Assembly (NCBI RefSeq): GCF_001466725.1 | Contig: NZ_CP013650.1 | Location: 2,232,001 to 2,296,000, forward strand | DNA length: 64,000 nt | Direction of reading: 5' to 3' | From: Lacimicrobium alkaliphilum | Lineage (GTDB): Bacteria; Pseudomonadota; Gammaproteobacteria; Enterobacterales; Alteromonadaceae | In this document: one piece after another, positions 8,439 to 17,147 of the stretch | How positions within the stretch are numbered: position 1 is the first letter of the stretch | Layout of the letters: every line of letters begins with the position of its first letter | Program-made: the position numbers and the translations under genes | Notes under the pieces: model-generated | The model's database searches: none | What the model was told of the DNA's origin: nothing | Seen by the model: only the letters and a program-made list of their open reading frames with translations

Positions 8439-10475
8439 CTAGTCCGACTTTTCACCACGATACTTTTCAAACCACCAGAGAATATACTCCACCTTGCTCA
8501 TCAGGTTGCTTGGGCGCTTGTATATGCCGTGAGGCGCATCAGGTATACGTACCATAGCCGTATCAACGCCCTGAAGCTTAAGGGCCTGATAGTACTGCTC
8601 AGACTCTGATATGGGGGTCCGATAGTCGGCTTCACCTGTCAATAGCATGGTCGGGGTCGTCACATTGCCCACATAGCTGATGGGTGAGCGTTGCATATAG
8701 CCTTCGAGATCTTCCCAGGGCTTGGCGGCAAACCAGTATTTATAGAAATACGGGTAGAAATCTGAAGTGAGTACGAAGCTGTACCAGTTGATCACAGGTT
8801 TAGCGACTACAGCGGCTTTGAATCTGTCGGTATGACCAACAATCCATGCACTCAGCACGCCACCACCTGAACCACCGGTGACAAACAACTCGTTCTCATC
8901 AACAAAGCCCTTATCAATCACCGTATCCACCGCAGACATCAGATCGTCGTAATCCTGACTCGGATAGTTCAGGTGGATGGTCTGAGCAAACTCCTTGCCG
9001 TAACTGGAACTGCCTCTGGGATTGATATATACCACCACGTAACCGGCAGCGGCATAGAGCTGGATTTCAGTCGCGAAGTGCGGCCCATAAGCGGTTACCG
9101 GACCACCATGGATCTCCAGCAGCATGGGGTACTTTTTACTCTTGTCAAAGCCTGGCGGGTAGGCTATCCAGCCCTGAATATCGCGGCCATCAGCGGAGGA
9201 TTTAAACCAGAACTCCTCTACGTCCGCCAATGTCTTGTGCCCCAGCGCATCATCATTCAGTCTTGTCAGTTGGGTATCCTTACCCTCTTTGTGCATCCCC
9301 ACATCGGCCGGGCGGTCCGGGGCAGAATAGGCAAAGGTAACAGTACCGTTACCCGCCACATCAAATTCACTGCTGGTGTAGGGGCGACCGTAAGATTGCC
9401 CGCCTAATTTATCGGTAAGCTGTTTAGCCTTACCTTTGAGTGGCTGATAGGCTAGCAGGGTTTTGCCCTGGTCATCGTATTGAATATACAGACCCCGACC
9501 TTTGCCATCCCAGTGCACACTATCAACACTGCGATCCAGATCGGCGGTCAATGAACGGGTCTCGCCCGAAGACAGTTCACGCACATAAACCTGAGCATTT
9601 TCATAGTTAGTGCCTTTATCATCATAGCCCAGGTAAGCAAGATACTTACCATCCGGTGAGATTACCGGCTGGCTGTCCGGCCCGTTACGGTCAGTAACAG
9701 CCTGGATATCGCCATTGGCCATGTTCAGTGCGTAAATGTCGGTATTGACCGGCGCCAGACGGAAGTTTTCATTCCGGTTTGCGGAGAAATACAGCTGACT
9801 GCCATCCTGACTCCAGCTCATGGCGCCGTTGTGATTAAACTCATCGAAAGTCACTTGCCTGGGTGTGCCGCCTTGTGCACTGAGCACAAAAATCTGTGTA
9901 AAGCCCGGTTTGGTATAACCGCCACCGTCGAAGCGATAGTAAACATCATCAATGTAAATGGCTGGCTCTGCCCACTCTGCACCATCGGGTTTACCCGGCA
10001 GGGAAACCGGCGCTTGCGGCTTTTGTGATACAAACATCTGAAATGCCAGCTGCTTACCATCAGGAGACCATGTCAGTTTTGACGGAGAAGCCGTCAGATT
10101 GGTCATCTGGCCTGTGGCGCCGGTTTCCAGCCACCGCATATGAATCTGTGGTTTGCCGGATTCAGTGGAGATATACGCCAGGCGCTTATTGTCCGGTGAC
10201 AAGGCCATGCCATATTGCTGATGTTTACCTGTGGTGACCGGTGTTAAGTCGCCGCTTTGCGTTACCTTCCAGATATTGCCAAGCTTTTTATCACTGTAAA
10301 TGTCCATGTAATGGCGGATAAAATAGACCGCACTGCCATCATTGGTGATATTAAGATCGGCAGCATATTCAAGATTAAATACATCCTGTGATTTGAGGAT
10401 CTCTGGTTGTTCTGCTGCAAAGGTGTTTACAGACAGAAACAGCGCTGACGCGCCGAAAGCGGAGATTATTTTCAT
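8439..10475 (-). CDS. S9 family prolyl-oligopeptidase-type peptidase, exported
   Basis: The 678-residue protein has a signal peptide (residues 1-20, cleavage near TFAAEQ), an N-terminal beta-propeller with repeated WSPDG/SPDGKYLA-type blades (about 40-400) and a C-terminal alpha/beta hydrolase domain. The catalytic triad is visible: Ser536 in GGSGG, Asp617 in GEADYRTP and His649 in DAPHG. The architecture is that of dipeptidyl or acyl-aminoacyl peptidases, here secreted to the periplasm or beyond, probably for peptide utilisation. Oxyanion-type HGGP is at 456-459. The gene is monocistronic: a terminator follows it, and yfbV upstream is separated by 111 bp. Confidence 0.93.
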   Translation of the reverse strand: MKIISAFGASALFLSVNTFAAEQPEILKSQDVFNLEYAADLNITNDGSAVYFIRHYMDIYSDKKLGNIWKVTQSGDLTPVTTGKHQQYGMALSPDNKRLAYISTESGKPQIHMRWLETGATGQMTNLTASPSKLTWSPDGKQLAFQMFVSQKPQAPVSLPGKPDGAEWAEPAIYIDDVYYRFDGGGYTKPGFTQIFVLSAQGGTPRQVTFDEFNHNGAMSWSQDGSQLYFSANRNENFRLAPVNTDIYALNMANGDIQAVTDRNGPDSQPVISPDGKYLAYLGYDDKGTNYENAQVYVRELSSGETRSLTADLDRSVDSVHWDGKGRGLYIQYDDQGKTLLAYQPLKGKAKQLTDKLGGQSYGRPYTSSEFDVAGNGTVTFAYSAPDRPADVGMHKEGKDTQLTRLNDDALGHKTLADVEEFWFKSSADGRDIQGWIAYPPGFDKSKKYPMLLEIHGGPVTAYGPHFATEIQLYAAAGYVVVYINPRGSSSYGKEFAQTIHLNYPSQDYDDLMSAVDTVIDKGFVDENELFVTGGSGGGVLSAWIVGHTDRFKAAVVAKPVINWYSFVLTSDFYPYFYKYWFAAKPWEDLEGYMQRSPISYVGNVTTPTMLLTGEADYRTPISESEQYYQALKLQGVDTAMVRIPDAPHGIYKRPSNLMSKVEYILWWFEKYRGEKSD

Positions 10476-10586
10476 TGTTAGATCTCTGATTATTAGCCCA
10501 CGACTAGTGTTGCATCGCGGTGTCCACTTGTCACCCGAACTTTATCGCAGAAAATCCGGGTTTGGACACAGTCATAACGCTAACGA

Positions 10587-11033
10587 TCAGAACCACTGGC
10601 GGGTGAACACTTTATCCAGCTCTTTAAATGCGGTACCCAGCAGATTGGCCAGCTCCTTATAGCGGGGCCGCGCTTTAACATTTTGCAACTGACAGCCCTG
10701 TTGGCGCATTTTCTGATGGATTTCACGGTACCAGCTGGCGATGGCTGGCGGCAGAGTCTGATTGGACCGGTGCCCGAGCCACAACAGCCCCTGCATCGGC
10801 AGACTAATAAAAAAAGCGGCAAGCGCAATCGCCTGAGGCAAGGCACTCTGGCCCATGGTACTCAGATGTACCGTAGCAACCAGAATAGCCAGTGGTGGCA
10901 TAAAGCGGATACTGAAACGGGTTGCAGCAATCACCCGGCACTCAGGAAAGAGGCCATAAAGCTCTTTTTTCATTGGCCATGCTTGCATATAGGCCTGACC
11001 ATCTTTAAACAAAGCTGGAATTGACTGCGCCAT
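10587..11033 (-). CDS. yfbV: terminus macrodomain insulation protein YfbV (DUF412)
   Basis: The 148-residue protein has two membrane helices in the middle (about residues 45-65 and 68-88), flanked by a conserved N-terminal FKDGQAYMQAWPMKKELYGLFPECRVI and a C-terminal cytoplasmic tail with KARPRYKELANLLGTAF. Length and these segments match YfbV/UPF0208. In E. coli it keeps Ter-macrodomain organisation from spreading to neighbouring DNA; the role here is inferred from family. It stands alone between the S9 peptidase and the GNAT-C39 gene. Confidence 0.9.
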   Translation of the reverse strand: MAQSIPALFKDGQAYMQAWPMKKELYGLFPECRVIAATRFSIRFMPPLAILVATVHLSTMGQSALPQAIALAAFFISLPMQGLLWLGHRSNQTLPPAIASWYREIHQKMRQQGCQLQNVKARPRYKELANLLGTAFKELDKVFTRQWF

Positions 11034-11122
11034 AACTGCCTCTCGTGTTTACTGCCTTTATGTGGCACACAATGACCACAACCCTATATTCAAGTGTATC
11101 AGCTATCTGTGCCTTATCAGGT

Positions 11123-11156
11123 AAAAAACCGGAACTGACAGCTAAGGTTCGGTTTT
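11123..11156 (-). terminator. Rho-independent terminator after the GNAT-C39 gene
   Basis: An inverted repeat, AAAACCGGAAC against GTTCGGTTTT with one bulged G and a 12-base loop, is preceded on the plus strand by an A-run (a U-tract for minus-strand RNA). It sits about 37 bp past the GNAT-C39 stop. The TTTTAT on the other side could also terminate plus-strand transcription weakly. Confidence 0.7.
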
Positions 11157-11192
11157 ATATGGTGATTTATACGTTCAATGTGCAGGGGCGGT

Positions 11193-12296
11193 TCACCCGC
11201 GCTTTTGTATCACCAGAGTACTGGTTAAGCGCTCACGGCCAAATAATGCCATTTTAATAAATTCTTCCCGGCTGACCGGCACATCAATAAAATCCAGCGG
11301 CGTCTGCCAGGGCTCATGATCCATTTCAGGATCGGTGACGGATACACAATGGCGGTCAGCGGCAGAGACCAGCACCCAGTGTGGTGCCTTGTTACGGGTT
11401 AGCCGCCAGACGCTGATCAGACTCACCAGCACCGCTCCTTGTGCCAGATAATGATCCAGTTGCTGTAACGACAGCGGCGCATAGTGCTGAGTGATATCGG
11501 TGCCTGAGGCTTCACTGAGAAAATGCTGATGGACCCGGTGCATCACTTCCTTTTTCTGCGGATCACGGACCGAATTAAGAAAGGGCACCGAAGTCTGGGA
11601 AACAAACAGGTCCACCTTATAGCCCCGACGCCAGGCACTCAGCGCCAGACCTAAGCCGCTGCAGCCGCCATGTCCAGAGGTCATATAAATAGTGGTGGCT
11701 TCCCGCCAGATCTGAATCTCTTCCTGCATCGACATGCTATAGCCCGGATCCAGCTTATGCATCGCCATCATCAGACTGGCAGGGCCACAGGTAAAATCCA
11801 GTGTCTGCTGATAGCGTTCGGTCGGATGCAGGTTAAGCGACGCCGTGCCTAAACTTTTCTCCATCTGCAAGGCGTCACTGCCATCTTCGTAATACTCCTT
11901 AACCACGCCGATGCGGTGATAGCCGAGTTTACGGTACAGGCCAATGGCTGCATCGTTGTCGGTACGCACTTCCAGGCGCATAAACAGGCAAAGCTGCTCA
12001 GCCGCCCGTTGTTGCACTTCCCGCAACAGGGTGTTGGCAATGCCCTGCCCCCGGAATCCATCCGACACCGCAATAGAATAAAGCCGTGCCAGCTGTGTTC
12101 CCTTTCGGTATAACACCAACGCGTAACCGGCCAATTCATTATCCTGCATCGCCAGAATAAGGCTGCAATGACCCTTGCGGATAAAATAGCTGAAGCTGCG
12201 CCGGGATATTTTATCGGTGCTAAAGCTCTGTTTTTCCAATGCCACCAGGGCGGGAATATCGGTTACTGTGGCGCTGCGTAAATGAAGGCTACTCAA
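11193..12296 (-). CDS. GNAT acetyltransferase fused to a C39-like peptidase
   Basis: Residues 1-150 form a RimI-like GNAT domain, with the acetyl-CoA loop in IAVSDGFRGQGIANTLL and the C-terminal NDAAIGLYRKLGYHRIG. Residues 160-367 form a papain-like C39 peptidase-type domain with the nucleophile motif DFTCGPASLMMA and a later His in APHWVLV. No membrane segments or ABC-transporter parts are present, so it is not a bacteriocin exporter. This fusion typically accompanies RimK-type ATP-grasp ligases, and one lies divergently 309 bp away. A joint role in making or trimming an amide-linked peptide modification is inferred from the domains and from published comparative genomics of amidoligase neighbourhoods; the substrate is unknown. 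Confidence 0.85.
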   Translation of the reverse strand: MSSLHLRSATVTDIPALVALEKQSFSTDKISRRSFSYFIRKGHCSLILAMQDNELAGYALVLYRKGTQLARLYSIAVSDGFRGQGIANTLLREVQQRAAEQLCLFMRLEVRTDNDAAIGLYRKLGYHRIGVVKEYYEDGSDALQMEKSLGTASLNLHPTERYQQTLDFTCGPASLMMAMHKLDPGYSMSMQEEIQIWREATTIYMTSGHGGCSGLGLALSAWRRGYKVDLFVSQTSVPFLNSVRDPQKKEVMHRVHQHFLSEASGTDITQHYAPLSLQQLDHYLAQGAVLVSLISVWRLTRNKAPHWVLVSAADRHCVSVTDPEMDHEPWQTPLDFIDVPVSREEFIKMALFGRERLTSTLVIQKRG

Positions 12297-12605
12297 AGAA
12301 TTGACCTGAACATGTATCAGATTGCAGTGTATTGTTTATGGTGAAAAAAACAACATATTAAAAGTGATTTTCTTAATCGATTTATTCCATTATTCAAACG
12401 GTTAATTTCCTGTACTTTAGCGCAGATTAACCCGTTTCCTGAAACGCCCCTGTAAAGGAAAAAAATGAGTTCTGACTCAAGTTCAAGACAGGGGCACAGT
12501 GTGTAAGGCATACATGAACACTTTTGACACAGTGCCCGGACAAAAGAGCATTTTCTGGCCGGACATTAACTACACTGACAGTTTCAGATTTAAATAAGGA
12601 AAGCT
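12297..12605. other. 309-bp divergent intergenic region between GNAT-C39 and the ATP-grasp ligase
   Basis: The left part is AT-rich (about 12330-12425). An eight-base inverted repeat, GCCCCTGT at 12446-12453 and ACAGGGGC at 12488-12495, surrounds a tiny reading frame. A TTGACA hexamer at 12524-12529 has no good -10 partner at 16-18 bp. The best -10-like sequence for the ligase is TACACT at 12571-12576. A GGAAAG ribosome binding site precedes the ligase ATG. No large gene is supported here. Confidence 0.5.
12465..12506 (+). CDS. candidate 13-residue peptide (speculative)
   Basis: An ATG at 12465 opens 13 codons, MSSDSSSRQGHSV, ending in TAA. An AAAGGA sequence lies about seven bases upstream, a good ribosome binding site, and the frame is enclosed by the inverted repeat at 12446-12453/12488-12495. 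Its position between a peptidase-acetyltransferase fusion and an ATP-grasp peptide ligase makes it a conceivable substrate or a leader peptide. Such a short frame can arise by chance and nothing else supports it. Confidence 0.2.
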   Translation: MSSDSSSRQGHSV

Positions 12606-14072
12606 ATGTCCGGATATTATGTGGTAGTTGACAATCTTGATGACTGGGCGCCCTATTTCCCCAGCCGTGAAGTTATCTCCTTTGACCAATACCTGGCGAA
12701 AACCGATGCCAGCACAGAGCGCACCGTACGTATCCTGAACCTGTGCCGGAACAAACGCGCGCTGGGGCGCGGATATTACTGTTCATTGCTGGCCGAAGCC
12801 CGTGGACACAAGGTGATCCCGGATATCAGCACCATTAATGATCTGCGCCGCAAGAAGCTTTACAGCCTGCGACTTGAAGAGATTGCCAAATCCCTGCATA
12901 AACTCAAGGCACAGGATGACAGTAATAAACTCACCCTGAGAGTCTTTCTCGGCGAAACCCAGTTAAAAGACTGCACAGAGCTGGCTAAGGCGGTATTTGA
13001 CCGCTTCCCCGCGCCTATTCTTGAAGTGACGCTGGTGAAAAATCGTCACTGGTCTTTGGACAAGATACAGCCACTGTCATTACAGGATATCAGCAACGAA
13101 TCCGAACAGGAGTTTTTAGCCAACACGCTGGAGCGATTCAGCAACAGACTGTGGCGCAAACCCAAAGCCCGTAAACATTATCGTTACGATGTGGCCATGC
13201 TTTGTGATGCAAGCGAAGCGATGCCGCCCAGTGATAAAAAAGCCCTGAATAACTTTGTCAAAGCAGCAGACAAGCTGGGGATCAATCTTGAGCTCATTGG
13301 CAAAAAAGATTACGTCAGACTGGCTGAGTACGATGGACTTTTTATCCGTGAAACCACCTCTATCGATCATCATACTTATCGCTTTGCTAAAAAAGCAGAG
13401 GCCGAAGGCATGGTGGTAATCGATGATCCCACTTCTATTTTACGCTGCACTAACAAAGTGTATCTGGCCGATCTGCTGCGCACCAACAAGGTCCCTACCC
13501 CAAAAACCTTGTTACTGAGTAATACTGATAAGCAGAGTCTGGAGCATGCTATCGAGTATCTGGGTTTGCCTATTGTGCTGAAAATTCCCGATGGAGCCTT
13601 TTCCCGCGGCATGTTTAAAGCCACCAACATGAGTGAGCTGGTTGATGCCATGAAGCAATTAACTCGCACCTCGGCCTTGGTTTTAGCGCAGGAGTTCTTA
13701 TATACCGACTATGACTGGCGCATTGGCGTGCTCAATAACAAGCCCCTTTATGCCTGTAGATATTTTATGGTAAAAGGCCACTGGCAGATTTATCGCCATG
13801 ATGATGCCACCAATGTGGCCACTGGCGGTTTCGAGACCATGCCCACCTATGAGGTGCCACCCAAAGTGCTGGATGCCGCGTTACGGGCCTGCAAACTTAT
13901 CGGCGACGGATTTTACGGCGTCGATATTAAGCAAACGGCTGAGGGTAAAGTGGCGGTCATTGAGGTGAATGACAACCCGAGTATCGATTCCGGGGTGGAA
14001 GACAAGTTTCTCGGCCAGGCACTGTACCAGGAAGTGATGGCAGAGTTCCTGCGCCGGATGGAGTTACAATAG
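12606..14072 (+). CDS. RimK-type ATP-grasp ligase with RLAN N-terminal domain
   Basis: At 488 residues it is much longer than E. coli RimK (300). Residues 1-190 match the RLAN-type N-terminal extension (YYVVVDNLDDWAPYFPS, RGYYCSLLAEARGH). The ATP-grasp domain follows (about 280-488), with SILRCTNKVYLADLL, PIVLKIPDGAFSRGMFK for nucleotide binding, and the metal-binding IEVNDNPSID near the C-terminus. Enzymes of this group join amino acids to a carboxylate of a peptide or small molecule using ATP; the target is unknown. It is divergent from the GNAT-C39 fusion and 73 bp upstream of trxB. A GGAAAG motif precedes the ATG. Confidence 0.88.
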   Translation: MSGYYVVVDNLDDWAPYFPSREVISFDQYLAKTDASTERTVRILNLCRNKRALGRGYYCSLLAEARGHKVIPDISTINDLRRKKLYSLRLEEIAKSLHKLKAQDDSNKLTLRVFLGETQLKDCTELAKAVFDRFPAPILEVTLVKNRHWSLDKIQPLSLQDISNESEQEFLANTLERFSNRLWRKPKARKHYRYDVAMLCDASEAMPPSDKKALNNFVKAADKLGINLELIGKKDYVRLAEYDGLFIRETTSIDHHTYRFAKKAEAEGMVVIDDPTSILRCTNKVYLADLLRTNKVPTPKTLLLSNTDKQSLEHAIEYLGLPIVLKIPDGAFSRGMFKATNMSELVDAMKQLTRTSALVLAQEFLYTDYDWRIGVLNNKPLYACRYFMVKGHWQIYRHDDATNVATGGFETMPTYEVPPKVLDAALRACKLIGDGFYGVDIKQTAEGKVAVIEVNDNPSIDSGVEDKFLGQALYQEVMAEFLRRMELQ

Positions 14073-14133
14073 ACAATCTGATTGGTGCCGATTCTTTTGT
14101 GGCACTGCGTCAAACCGATTAAACATTAAATAA

Positions 14134-15099
<966 letters not shown>

Positions 15100-15109
15100 T
15101 AACACGCAA

Positions 15110-15130
15110 ACAGGCCCCCTGTGGGCCTGT
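15110..15130 (+). terminator. hairpin between trxB and aat, weak terminator candidate
   Basis: A perfect eight-base stem (ACAGGCCC/GGGCCTGT, five-base loop) starts 10 bp after the trxB stop. It is followed by CTCTCTCC, not a T-run, so termination would be inefficient or absent. It ends 11 bp before the aat ATG and may mask or position the aat start, which lacks a clear ribosome binding site. Confidence 0.4.
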
Positions 15131-15141
15131 CTCTCTCCGCT

Positions 15142-15858
15142 ATGACACTTTCACTGCCTAAGCTGGATCATCGGCTCCAATTTCCTGAGCCTGAGCAGGC
15201 ATTAGTGGAACCTGACGGGCTGCTCGCCTTTGGCGGTGATCTGTCTGTACCACGGCTAACTCTGGCCTACAGCAATGGTATTTTTCCCTGGTTCAGTGAG
15301 GGTGAGCCGATTCTGTGGTGGTCTCCGACTGAGCGCGGCATACTCGAGCTGGATGATTTTATCTGCCACAAAAGCCTGCGCAAACTGGCCTGCTCGGGTC
15401 GCTACCGGGTAACCCTCAATCACGACTTTGAATCAGTAATTCAGCGTTGTGCCAGGGTACCCAGAACAGATAAGGGTACCTGGATCACCGCCGCCATGAT
15501 TGCCGCCTATACAGAACTGCATCATCAGGGCTGGGCCCATTCGGTAGAAGTCTGGCAACAAGATGAACTGGTGGGTGGTTTATATGGCGTCAGCATTGGC
15601 CGGGTGTTTTGCGGTGAGTCTATGTTTCATCTTCGTGATAACACCTCTAAACTGGCATTCTTTTACCTGGTCAGGTGGCTGAAGCGACACCAGTTTGATT
15701 TTATCGACTGTCAGTTACCCAACCCCCATCTTAATACGCTTGGCTGTAGCACCCTGTCCCGGGAAGCTTTCTTAAGACGATTACAAAAGGCCTGCATCCA
15801 AAGCGTTAGCAGCAAGTGCTGGGAATCAGAAACCCTGTCAGATGTATTACAACCATGA
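15142..15858 (+). CDS. aat: leucyl/phenylalanyl-tRNA-protein transferase
   Basis: The 238-residue protein carries the family signatures LLAFGGDLS, YSNGIFPWFSEGEPILWWSP, ESMFHLRDNTSKLAF and DCQLPNPHL. Aat moves Leu or Phe from its tRNA to N-terminal Arg or Lys, creating a ClpS-recognised N-degron. I chose the ATG at 15142; an in-frame GTG at 15121 lies inside the hairpin and adds seven residues not seen in the family. Its TGA overlaps the bpt ATG (ATGA). With bpt, clpS and clpA it forms a compact protein-degradation block. Confidence 0.96.
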   Translation: MTLSLPKLDHRLQFPEPEQALVEPDGLLAFGGDLSVPRLTLAYSNGIFPWFSEGEPILWWSPTERGILELDDFICHKSLRKLACSGRYRVTLNHDFESVIQRCARVPRTDKGTWITAAMIAAYTELHHQGWAHSVEVWQQDELVGGLYGVSIGRVFCGESMFHLRDNTSKLAFFYLVRWLKRHQFDFIDCQLPNPHLNTLGCSTLSREAFLRRLQKACIQSVSSKCWESETLSDVLQP

Positions 15859-16550
15859 GATTTGGACTGACACAGGCATTTCCCTGCAGTTACCTGCCTG
15901 ACAAACAGGAACAGGTTCTGCTGCATCTGAATGATGAGCCCATCAGTAACCAGGCTTATGCCAGACTACTGGAAAATGGTTTCAGGCGCAGCGGGGATGC
16001 CATTTACCGGCCTCATTGCCCTGCCTGTGATGCCTGCCAGTCACTGCGCATTGCCGTAAAGGATTTCCGACCAAGCCGGAACCAGCGACGAATCATCAAT
16101 AAGAACAATGATTTAGCTATATGTTTGAGTGACCAGGATAAAGACGAGTATTACCCGTTATATGAACGCTATATCCTTGCCCGCCATACCAATGGCAGTA
16201 TGTATCCGCCAACCCCTGAGCAATATCGTCATTTTATTTCCAGTCACTGGGCAGGTACACAATTTTTAGAGTTCAAACTTGAGCAGCAACTTGTTGGTGT
16301 TGCGATAACCGACAGTATCGATAACGGCCTGTCTGCGCTTTACACCTTTTTTGAGCCCTCACTGGAAAAACGATCTTTGGGAACCTTCGCTATACTTAAA
16401 CAGATATCCTTAGCTCAGCAGCAGAATAAACACTATCTTTATCTGGGCTATCAGATTAATGATTGCAGTAAAATGAATTACAAAGCCCGATTTGCTCCCA
16501 ATCAGCGTTTTATTGACAACAAATGGCAGCAATTCACTGATCCGGAATAA
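15855..16550 (+). CDS. bpt: aspartate/glutamate leucyltransferase (Bpt)
   Basis: The 231-residue protein shows the arginyl/leucyl-transferase signatures: CSYLPDKQEQ near the N-terminus, RPHCPACDACQSLRI with a Cys cluster, YERYILARHTNGSMYPP and YLGYQINDCSKMNYKARFAPN. Bacterial Bpt attaches Leu to N-terminal Asp or Glu; this is known for the Vibrio enzyme and is inferred here. The ATG at 15855 is fixed by the four-base overlap with the aat stop; a longer frame from 15816 lies inside aat. The gene is absent from E. coli at this locus but common in marine gammaproteobacteria. Confidence 0.95.
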   Translation: MRFGLTQAFPCSYLPDKQEQVLLHLNDEPISNQAYARLLENGFRRSGDAIYRPHCPACDACQSLRIAVKDFRPSRNQRRIINKNNDLAICLSDQDKDEYYPLYERYILARHTNGSMYPPTPEQYRHFISSHWAGTQFLEFKLEQQLVGVAITDSIDNGLSALYTFFEPSLEKRSLGTFAILKQISLAQQQNKHYLYLGYQINDCSKMNYKARFAPNQRFIDNKWQQFTDPE

Positions 16551-16781
16551 AAAAACGGGCTTTAGCTTTACACTGGCGCTGATATTGGGCAAAATCTGCG
16601 CGGCATTTTATATTAAGCTGGCTGCGATTTTTGATTCGCACAGCATGATACTTCACAGGGAAAGCGCTCAGGCCGGTTGTCGAACCGGAACATGGCTGAG
16701 TCGGAAGTCCATTAATAAGATTCTGGCAGGCAGGATAACCTGTTTCAGAAAACACTGATTTTAAAAAGGTAATATTTTTAG

Positions 16782-17000
<219 letters not shown>

Positions 17001-17018
17001 TCTTCAAGCAGAAAAAAC

Positions 17019-17047
17019 AAAAGCCCGACTTATGGTCGGGCTTTTTT
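17019..17047 (+). terminator. Rho-independent terminator after infA
   Basis: An 11-bp stem (AAAAGCCCGAC/GTCGGGCTTTT) with a five-base loop is followed by a T-run ending at 17047. It lies 19 bp after the infA stop. The A-run on its left could let it act also on transcripts coming from clpA. Confidence 0.93.
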
Positions 17048-17051
17048 GTTT

Positions 17052-17147
17052 GTCTCATCCTGTGAGACTCACCCGCTTCGCGGGCCAGCTAAAGCTGTCC
17101 TAAAACTCTCCCGGAGTTTTAGTGTTCGTCTTATCCTGTGAGACTCA
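17052..17147. repeat. hairpin-rich spacer with imperfect 20-bp direct repeat, infA-clpA
   Basis: The 20-mer at 17052-17071 (GTCTCATCCTGTGAGACTCA) recurs at 17128-17147 with one change. Each copy is itself an inverted repeat (GTCTCA/TGAGAC), and the second includes the clpA stop codon. Between them are CCCGC/GCGGG (17072-17084), CAGCT/AGCTG (17086-17097) and a perfect TAAAACTC/GAGTTTTA stem (17101-17121). The unit is about 76 bp. It may act in 3'-end formation for clpA or be a small dispersed repeat. Confidence 0.75.

Noticed and set aside
12317..12511. Minus-strand 64-codon frame in the GNAT-C39/ligase gap
   Set aside because: No start signal or recognisable content and it covers the AT-rich promoter region.
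12524..12552. TTGACA as the -35 of a promoter for the ATP-grasp ligase
   Set aside because: No acceptable -10 hexamer is found 16-18 bp downstream (AGCATT region matches poorly).
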